DNA of 64,000 nucleotides from the NCBI RefSeq assembly GCF_004799515.1, contig NZ_SSMX01000004.1, positions 1-64,000 of the forward strand, given 5' to 3'. A model generated the notes under the pieces. That model had not been told where the DNA came from, did no database searches, and saw only the letters and a list, made by a program, of their open reading frames with translations. Below are positions 59,303 through 64,000 of the stretch, in pieces (positions within the stretch are counted from its first letter, which is position 1; each line of letters starts with the position of its first letter). The stretch is from Phenylobacterium sp. (GTDB lineage Bacteria > Pseudomonadota > Alphaproteobacteria > Caulobacterales > Caulobacteraceae). A program made the translations under genes and the position numbers.

Positions 59303-60370
59303 TTGCGGGACGGCGTTGAGGAGACCTATCCGGATCATCCGCGGCCGAAGCTCGCCTATCCGTTCGAGCAGGGGCCCAAGACCGGCGAAGCCATCGAGGC
59401 CGCGCCGGGGGTGAAGTGGCTGCGCATGCCGCTGGGCGGGGCGCTGGCCTTCATCAACGTCTGGGCCATCGACGACGGCGACGGGCGGGTCGCCATCGTC
59501 GACACCGGCCTGGGCGGCGAGGCGACGCAGGGCGCTTGGCGCAAGGCCTTCGCGGGGCCGCTGGCCGGCAAGATCGTCAGCCGGGTCTTTGTCACCCACA
59601 TGCACCCCGACCACATCGGCATGGCCGGCTGGCTGACCCGCAAGTTCCAGTGCCGGCTCTGGATCAGCCGGCTGGAGTTCCTGATGTGCCGCTCGCTGGC
59701 CGCCGACACCGGCCGCGAGGCGCCGGCCGATGCGCTCTCCTTCTTCCGGGCCGCCGGCTGGGACGACGAGGCGCTGGAGACCTACAAGGCCCGCTTCGGC
59801 GGCTTCGGCCGCGCCCTGCACGCCCTGCCGGACAGCTTCCAGCGGCTGTCCGACGGCGACGAGGTGCGGATCGGCGACCACCTCTGGCGCGTGGTGATCG
59901 GCTCGGGCCACAGCCCCGAGCACGCCTGCCTCTGGAGCCCGGACCTCAAGACCATCATCACCGGCGACCAGGTGCTGCCGCGGATCTCCTCCAACGTTTC
60001 GGTCTTCCCGACCGAGCCCAACGGCGACCCGCTGACCGACTGGCTGACCTCGCTGGCGCGGATCAAGACGCAGGTGCCGGACGACGTCCTGGTTCTGCCG
60101 GCGCACAACGATCCGTTCCGCGGCCTGCACGCGCGCATCGATCACCTGATCGGCGGCCACGAGCGGGGCCTCACCCGCCTCCACGCCCTGATCGCCGAGC
60201 CCAAGCGGGCGGTGGATGTGTTTCGCGCCCTCTTCCGCCGGCAGATCGATTCCAACCTTCTCGGCCTCGCCACCGGCGAGAGCCTGGCGCACCTGAACTG
60301 CCTGATCGCCCGCGGCCACGCCTCCCGCACCCGCGACGCCAGCGGCGTCGACTGGTACCAAGCCGCGTGA
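59303..60370 (+). CDS. MBL-fold metallo-hydrolase
   Basis: A 355-residue metallo-beta-lactamase-fold protein. The metal motif is FVTHMHPDHIG (H99, H101, D103, H104). Further ligands are expected in GSGHSPEHACLWS (His), IITGDQVLP (Asp) and VLPAHNDPF (His). The fold is complete, with a C-terminal helical region. Translation probably starts at TTG 59303, with GGGAG eight bases upstream. Homologues hydrolyse lactones, thioesters or phosphodiesters; specificity cannot be set. It precedes two SDR genes on the same strand, which may act in one pathway. Confidence 0.88.
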   Translation: MRDGVEETYPDHPRPKLAYPFEQGPKTGEAIEAAPGVKWLRMPLGGALAFINVWAIDDGDGRVAIVDTGLGGEATQGAWRKAFAGPLAGKIVSRVFVTHMHPDHIGMAGWLTRKFQCRLWISRLEFLMCRSLAADTGREAPADALSFFRAAGWDDEALETYKARFGGFGRALHALPDSFQRLSDGDEVRIGDHLWRVVIGSGHSPEHACLWSPDLKTIITGDQVLPRISSNVSVFPTEPNGDPLTDWLTSLARIKTQVPDDVLVLPAHNDPFRGLHARIDHLIGGHERGLTRLHALIAEPKRAVDVFRALFRRQIDSNLLGLATGESLAHLNCLIARGHASRTRDASGVDWYQAA

Positions 60371-60404
60371 GGCCCTACGTCGTGAGGCTTCGAGGGAGCC
60401 GTCC

Positions 60405-61370
60405 ATGACCGAGCGCATCACCTCGCCCTTCGGGGCCAAGACCGCCGCCCGCGAGGTGGTGGTGGGCCACGACCTCTCGGGCCGCACGGCGGTGGTCACC
60501 GGCGGCGCGTCGGGGATCGGCGTCGAAACCGCCCGCGCCCTGGCCGAGGCGGGCGCCGACGTCATGCTGGCGGTGCGCGACACCGCGGCCGGCGAGACGG
60601 TCGCCGCCGACATCCACCGTACCGCCCCCGGCAAGGTCAGCGTCGGCAAGCTCGACCTCTCCGACCTCAACGCCGTCGCGGCCTTCGCCGGGACCTGGGG
60701 GGAACGGCCGCTGAACCTCCTGATCAATAACGCCGGGGTCATGGCCTGCCCGCTCAGCTACACGGCCCAGGACCTGGAGATGCAGGTCGGGACCAACCAC
60801 TTCGGCCACTACCTGCTGTCGATCCTCTTGGCCCGCGCCCTGCTGAACGCCGCCGAGACCGGCCACGCCAGCCGCCTGGTCGCGCTCTCATCGATCGGCC
60901 ACCGCCGCAGCCCGATCCACTTCGAGGACATCCACTACCGCCATCGCCCCTACGACAAGTGGGAGGCCTACGGCCAATCGAAGACCGCCAATTCCCTGTT
61001 CACCGTCGGCTTCAACGCCCGCTTCGCCGAGCACGGCGTCAACGCCAATGCGGTGATGCCCGGCGGTATCATGACCCCACTGCAGCGCCATCTCAGCCGC
61101 GAGGAGATGATCGGCTTCGGCTGGATGGACGAGAGCGGCAAACTCAACGACCGCTTCAAGACCACCGAGCAGGGCGCCTCGACCAGCGTCTGGGCCGCGG
61201 TCGGGGATGAGTTGGAAGGCAAGGGCGGTCTCTATCTGGAGAATTGCGCCCAGGCGGTCGCCTGGAACCAGGACAACCCCTTCGAGGGCGTCCTGCCCCA
61301 TGCGCTGGACCCCGAAGCCGCCGAACGGCTCTGGGCCGTCTCGGAAGACACTGTGGGAGTGAAAGCATGA
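60405..61370 (+). CDS. SDR family oxidoreductase (retinol-dehydrogenase-like)
   Basis: A 321-residue short-chain dehydrogenase. The cofactor site is TAVVTGGASGIGVETARALA, with NLLINNAGVMACPL and the active-site pattern SRLVALSSIGHR then YGQSKTANSLF. The overall shape resembles WW-domain oxidoreductase/retinol-dehydrogenase-like SDRs of bacteria. The ATG at 60405 has a GAGG upstream site and follows the MBL gene by 34 bases; it overlaps the next SDR by ATGA. Substrate unknown. Confidence 0.92.
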   Translation: MTERITSPFGAKTAAREVVVGHDLSGRTAVVTGGASGIGVETARALAEAGADVMLAVRDTAAGETVAADIHRTAPGKVSVGKLDLSDLNAVAAFAGTWGERPLNLLINNAGVMACPLSYTAQDLEMQVGTNHFGHYLLSILLARALLNAAETGHASRLVALSSIGHRRSPIHFEDIHYRHRPYDKWEAYGQSKTANSLFTVGFNARFAEHGVNANAVMPGGIMTPLQRHLSREEMIGFGWMDESGKLNDRFKTTEQGASTSVWAAVGDELEGKGGLYLENCAQAVAWNQDNPFEGVLPHALDPEAAERLWAVSEDTVGVKA

Positions 61371-62248
61371 GCCTTTCCGGCAAGACCCTCTTCATCACCG
61401 GCGCCAGCCGCGGCATCGGCCTGGCCATCGCCCTGCGCGCCGCGCGCGACGGCGCCAACATCGCCATCGCCGCCAAGACCGCCGAACCGCACCCGAAGCT
61501 GCCCGGCACCATCTACACCGCCGCCCACGACATCGAGACGGCCGGCGGCAAGGCCCTGCCGCTGGTGGTCGACGTGCGCGACGAGACCTCGGTGATGGCC
61601 GCCGTCGAGCAGACCGTCCGGCACTTCGGCGGCATCGACATCTGCGTGAACAATGCCTCGGCCATTCAGCTCACCGGCGTGCTCGCCACCGACATGAAGC
61701 GCTACGACCTTATGAACCAGGTGAACGCGCGCGGGACCTACCTGACCTCCAAGGCCTGCATCCCGCACCTCAAGCAGGCGGCCAATCCGCACGTCCTGAT
61801 GCTGTCGCCGCCGCTCGACATGAACCCACGCTGGTTCGCCGGGCACACCGCCTACACCATGGCCAAGTTCGGCATGAGCATGTGCGTGCTGGGCATGGCC
61901 GCGGAGTTCAAGCCCGACGGGATCGCCTTCAATGCGCTCTGGCCGCGCACCGGCATCGCCACCGCCGCCATCCAGTTCGCGCTCAGCGGCGAGGAGGGCC
62001 TGCGCCATTGCCGGACCGTGGAGATCATGGCCGACGCCGCCCACGCCATCTTCGAGAAGCCCGCCCGCGAGTTCAGCGGCAACTTCCTGATTGATGACAG
62101 CTTCCTCTACGGCGAGGGCGTTCGAGATTTCGATCGGTACCGGGTCGATCCCACCGCGACCCTGATGCCGGACTTCTTCGTGCCGGAAGACAGTAAGCCG
62201 CCGCCGGGCGTGGTGATCGGCGAAGGGAGCCTCAGTCCGCATGAGTGA
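61367..62248 (+). CDS. SDR family oxidoreductase (HSDL2-like)
   Basis: A 293-residue short-chain dehydrogenase. It has TLFITGASRGIGLAIALRAA, ICVNNASAIQLTG (NNAS in place of NNAG) and the Tyr/Lys pair in HTAYTMAKFGMSM. The C-terminal part (FNALWPRTGIATAAIQFAL and the late SGNFLIDDSFL) matches bacterial relatives of human HSDL2, which are often linked to fatty-acyl metabolism. It overlaps the previous SDR by ATGA and the following GNAT gene by 8 bases, so the set is one operon. Confidence 0.92.
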   Translation: MSLSGKTLFITGASRGIGLAIALRAARDGANIAIAAKTAEPHPKLPGTIYTAAHDIETAGGKALPLVVDVRDETSVMAAVEQTVRHFGGIDICVNNASAIQLTGVLATDMKRYDLMNQVNARGTYLTSKACIPHLKQAANPHVLMLSPPLDMNPRWFAGHTAYTMAKFGMSMCVLGMAAEFKPDGIAFNALWPRTGIATAAIQFALSGEEGLRHCRTVEIMADAAHAIFEKPAREFSGNFLIDDSFLYGEGVRDFDRYRVDPTATLMPDFFVPEDSKPPPGVVIGEGSLSPHE

Positions 62249-62738
62249 AACCATTTCCACCCGCGTCCAGGTGCGCGTCGCCACCCTGGCCGACGTCTCG
62301 CTGATCCTGGAGTTCATCAAGGCCCTGGCCGAGTACGAACGCCTTGGCCACGACGTGGAAGCCACCGAGGCCGACATCCGCCGCGACCTGTTCGGCGAGA
62401 ACCCACGCTGCTTCTGCGACATCGTCGAGGCCGACCACCAGCCGGTGGGCTTCGCGCTGTGGTTCTATAACTACTCCACCTTCCGCGGCCGGGCCGGGAT
62501 CTATCTGGAGGACCTGTTCGTGAAGCCGGAAGCCCGCGGCCTGGGCGCCGGCAAGGCCCTGCTGCGCCGCCTGGCCCAGCGCTGCGTCGACGCCGACCTC
62601 GGCCGGCTGGAATGGTCGGTGCTCAACTGGAACACGCCGGCCATCGAGTTCTACGACAGCCTCGACGCCGCGGCGATGGAGGAGTGGACCGTCCGCCGGC
62701 TCTACGGCGAGGCCCTGCTGAGGCTGGCGGCCTCGTAG
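62241..62738 (+). CDS. GNAT family N-acetyltransferase
   Basis: A 165-residue acetyltransferase. Motif A, which binds acetyl-CoA, is LEDLFVKPEARGLGAGKALL (Q/RxxGxG/A). It is preceded by GFALWFYNYSTFRGRAGIYL and followed by LEWSVLNWNTPAIEFYDSL. This arrangement is that of SAT2/thialysine-type diamine acetyltransferases, so an amine substrate is possible. The start at 62241 lies inside the end of the SDR gene. It converges on the RidA gene with 19 bases between stops. Confidence 0.93.
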   Translation: MSETISTRVQVRVATLADVSLILEFIKALAEYERLGHDVEATEADIRRDLFGENPRCFCDIVEADHQPVGFALWFYNYSTFRGRAGIYLEDLFVKPEARGLGAGKALLRRLAQRCVDADLGRLEWSVLNWNTPAIEFYDSLDAAAMEEWTVRRLYGEALLRLAAS

Positions 62739-62757
62739 GCGCCGCCGTTGTGAATGG

Positions 62758-63138
62758 CTAAGCCTCGGCGATCATGGCGATCGAGACCTTCAGGCCGGGG
62801 ATGCGCACCGGCAGCTTCGCCCCTTGGCGCGCCGGCGGGTCGGAGGGAAACCACCTCAGCCACTCCGCATTCACCGCTGCGAAATCCTCCTCGTCGGCGA
62901 GGATGACGGTGGCGCTCACCGCCTTGTCGAGACTGGAGCCCGCCGCCTCCAGGATCGCCTGGATGTTGCGCAGGCACTGGGCCGTCTGGGCGCCCGCGTC
63001 GCCTTCGACCAATTCGCCGGTGGCTGGATCGGCCGGCGCCGTTCCTGACACGAACACCAGGCCGGCGGCCTTTACGGCCTGGCTGTAGGTGGGCGGCGGC
63101 TTGGCGGCCTTGAGCGTGTAGACGATGTCGCGCGGCAT
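62758..63138 (-). CDS. RidA family protein
   Basis: A 126-residue YjgF/RidA-fold protein, a trimeric deaminase family that hydrolyses reactive enamines/imines. It has YSQAVKAAGLVFVSGTAPAD, TAQCLRNIQAILEAAGSSLD and VSATVILADEEDFAAVNAEW. The substrate-binding Arg is placed as in the family (ARQGAKLPV). The final strand has Ser-Ile-Ala where RidA usually has Glu-Ile-Glu, so it belongs to a divergent RidA subgroup whose deaminase activity is unproven. The ATG at 63138 has AGGGAAG upstream. It is divergent from the ArsR gene. Confidence 0.92.
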   Translation of the reverse strand: MPRDIVYTLKAAKPPPTYSQAVKAAGLVFVSGTAPADPATGELVEGDAGAQTAQCLRNIQAILEAAGSSLDKAVSATVILADEEDFAAVNAEWLRWFPSDPPARQGAKLPVRIPGLKVSIAMIAEA

Positions 63139-63221
63139 GGTCGCTTCCCTCGCTGCGAAGCGATTACGCGGCTCTGGCGCCTGACCGTCAAGCAAGGGCG
63201 CGAGGCCGCCAGCATCGGCGG

Positions 63222-63250
63222 TTGACATCCAGCGCCGCCCGCCCAATAGT
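63222..63250 (+). promoter_or_regulatory. Promoter of leaderless ArsR transcript
   Basis: TTGACA at 63222-63227 is a perfect -35 hexamer. After exactly 17 bases, AATAGT (63245-63250) matches the -10 consensus at four of six positions. Initiation six to eight bases later falls on the ATG at 63258. There is no ribosome site upstream of that ATG, so a leaderless message is the simplest reading. Confidence 0.55.
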
Positions 63251-63269
63251 TCACCACATGGTGAACTAT
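63246..63269. promoter_or_regulatory. 24-base perfect palindrome over ArsR start codon
   Basis: ATAGTTCACCA (63246-63256) and TGGTGAACTAT (63259-63269) are exact inverted arms around CA. The palindrome covers most of the -10 element, the predicted transcription start and the ATG at 63258. Its strength and place suggest the operator bound by the ArsR protein it precedes. Confidence 0.7.
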
Positions 63270-63653
63270 GAAACGCCCAACCTCGACCGCGTCTTCGCCG
63301 CCCTCGTCGACCCGACGCGCCGTGCGATCCTGGCGCGGCTGGAGCAGGCCGAGAGCCTGTCGATCAGCGCGCTCGCCGAGCCGTTCGCGATCAAGCTGCC
63401 GGCGGTGATGAAGCACCTGGACGTGCTGGGCGACGCCGGCCTGATCACCCGCGCCAAACACGGCCGCACGGTGGACGTGCGCCTCTCGCCCGCGCCGCTG
63501 CGCGAGGCGATGGCCTGGCTGGAGCGCTATGAGCGGTTCTGGTCGCCGGCCCTCGACCGCATGGCCGCCTACGCCGAGGCCAGAGAAGCCGAGGCCAGAC
63601 AGGCCGAAGCTCAGCACGCCGAGGCGCGCGACGCCGAAAGCGGGGACCAATGA
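63258..63653 (+). CDS. ArsR/SmtB family regulator of the AHSA1-linked type
   Basis: A 131-residue winged-helix repressor. The HTH core has VFAALVDPTRRAILARLEQ, then SISALAEPFAIKLPAVMKHL, and the wing ARAKHGRTVDVRLSPA-like segment at about 75-85. No metal-binding CxC pattern is present, so it is not a metal sensor of the classical kind. The last 30 residues are an unusual Ala/Glu/Arg repeat (AEAREAEARQAEA type) likely to form a charged helix. It overlaps the SRPBCC gene by ATGA, the common ArsR-SRPBCC pairing. The start codon lies in its probable operator. Confidence 0.92.
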   Translation: MVNYETPNLDRVFAALVDPTRRAILARLEQAESLSISALAEPFAIKLPAVMKHLDVLGDAGLITRAKHGRTVDVRLSPAPLREAMAWLERYERFWSPALDRMAAYAEAREAEARQAEAQHAEARDAESGDQ

Positions 63654-64000
63654 CCAGCCTGACCCTCGTGCGCCGGATCGCGGCGCGGCCCGCCATCGTC
63701 TTCGACGCGGTCTCCACCGCCGAAGGGATCGCCGCCTGGTGGGGCCCGGAAGGCTCGTCGATGATCGCCGCGGAGTCCGACGCCCGCGTGGGCGGCGCCT
63801 ACCGCGTGCGCTTCCGCAACGACGACGGGCAGGAGCACGAGGCCAGCGGCGAATACCTAGAAGTGGCGCCGCCGGAACGCCTGGTGATGAGCTGGCGCTG
63901 GACCCACGGCGGCGAACCCGACGAGCTCGGCCGGACCTCGCGCGTCGAGATCGATCTTCGCCCCGTCGCGGGCGGAACCGAGCTCACCTTCACCCACGCC
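63650..64000 (+). CDS. SRPBCC (AHSA1-like) domain protein, 3' end beyond right edge
   Basis: The first 117 codons of a START/SRPBCC-fold protein; the rest lies outside the window. It begins MTSLTLVRRIAARPAIVFDA, followed by AWWGPEGSSM, a hallmark of the AHSA1/YndB-like group, GGAYRVRFRNDDGQEH, and VAPPERLVMSWRW. The family binds small hydrophobic ligands in a helix-grip pocket; some members work with their ArsR partner as ligand sensor or detoxifier. It is coupled to the ArsR gene by ATGA. Confidence 0.93.
   Translation, partial: MTSLTLVRRIAARPAIVFDAVSTAEGIAAWWGPEGSSMIAAESDARVGGAYRVRFRNDDGQEHEASGEYLEVAPPERLVMSWRWTHGGEPDELGRTSRVEIDLRPVAGGTELTFTHA

Noticed and set aside
63246..63269. The 24-base palindrome as a transcription terminator
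   Set aside because: It overlaps a promoter and start codon, lacks a T-run and does not follow a gene end; an operator fits better.

Overview
The window is GC-rich chromosomal DNA with tightly packed genes, many ATGA or GTGA start/stop overlaps and occasional TTG or GTG starts. The style and gene content point to an alphaproteobacterium of the Caulobacteraceae, probably Phenylobacterium or a close relative. The evidence is the order ispH-thrB-rnhA, argS preceded by a secreted protein gene, a COQ7-type hydroxylase, an HWE-family histidine kinase, a possible CtrA-type box, and a palindromic extragenic repeat of the kind scattered through these genomes. This is a family-level inference from memory, not a search result. 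No phage, transposon, integron or CRISPR array is visible; one tRNA gene is present.

Region 1 (1-15.3 kb): a secreted protein cut by the left edge, a multidomain secreted redox protein (thioredoxin-like, c-type haem, copper-monooxygenase-like and EF-hand parts) and a divergent TetR regulator; a DGPF/YCII protein with its ECF sigma factor; a PLP-dependent lyase/decarboxylase; a secreted esterase; a LuxR-type regulator; an HWE kinase with a stand-alone receiver; a CocE/NonD hydrolase; and a cytochrome c-PQQ quinoprotein. Region 2 (15.3-25.5 kb): a four-gene MdtABC/MuxABC-OpmB-type RND efflux operon. Its adaptor has three C-terminal Cys-rich repeats joined by poly-Gly linkers, and one pump and the outer-membrane channel also carry low-complexity insertions.

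Region 3 (25.5-32.3 kb): coq7, dsbB and a VTT-domain membrane protein run left. A tyrosine-degradation operon (hppD, an Ntn-type isoaspartyl peptidase, hmgA, a 94-residue protein, fumarylacetoacetase, MarR regulator) runs right. Region 4 (32.3-45.3 kb): DoxX, a small protein with cell-cycle-type promoter sites, feoAB under a Fur-like palindrome, tRNA-Leu(CAA), hydrolase/SDR/reductase genes with an XRE-MmyB regulator, a LysR regulator divergent from two tandem secreted paralogues, then bdhA-adc divergent from a patatin-like protein. Region 5 (45.3-53.8 kb): kdpDE without kdpFABC, argS, a secreted protein, and ispH-thrB-rnhA.

Region 6 (53.8-64 kb): a MarR gene behind two tandem palindromes, a LysR gene divergent from an HSL-type esterase, an M20 peptidase, GFA and isochorismatase-fold proteins, a lactamase-fold hydrolase, two SDRs, a GNAT, a RidA protein, and an ArsR-SRPBCC pair whose operator covers the ArsR start codon. 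The most unusual signals are the Cys-rich efflux adaptor and its modified partners, the chimeric redox protein at 1159-3222, and the operator architectures at 53.8 kb and 63.25 kb.
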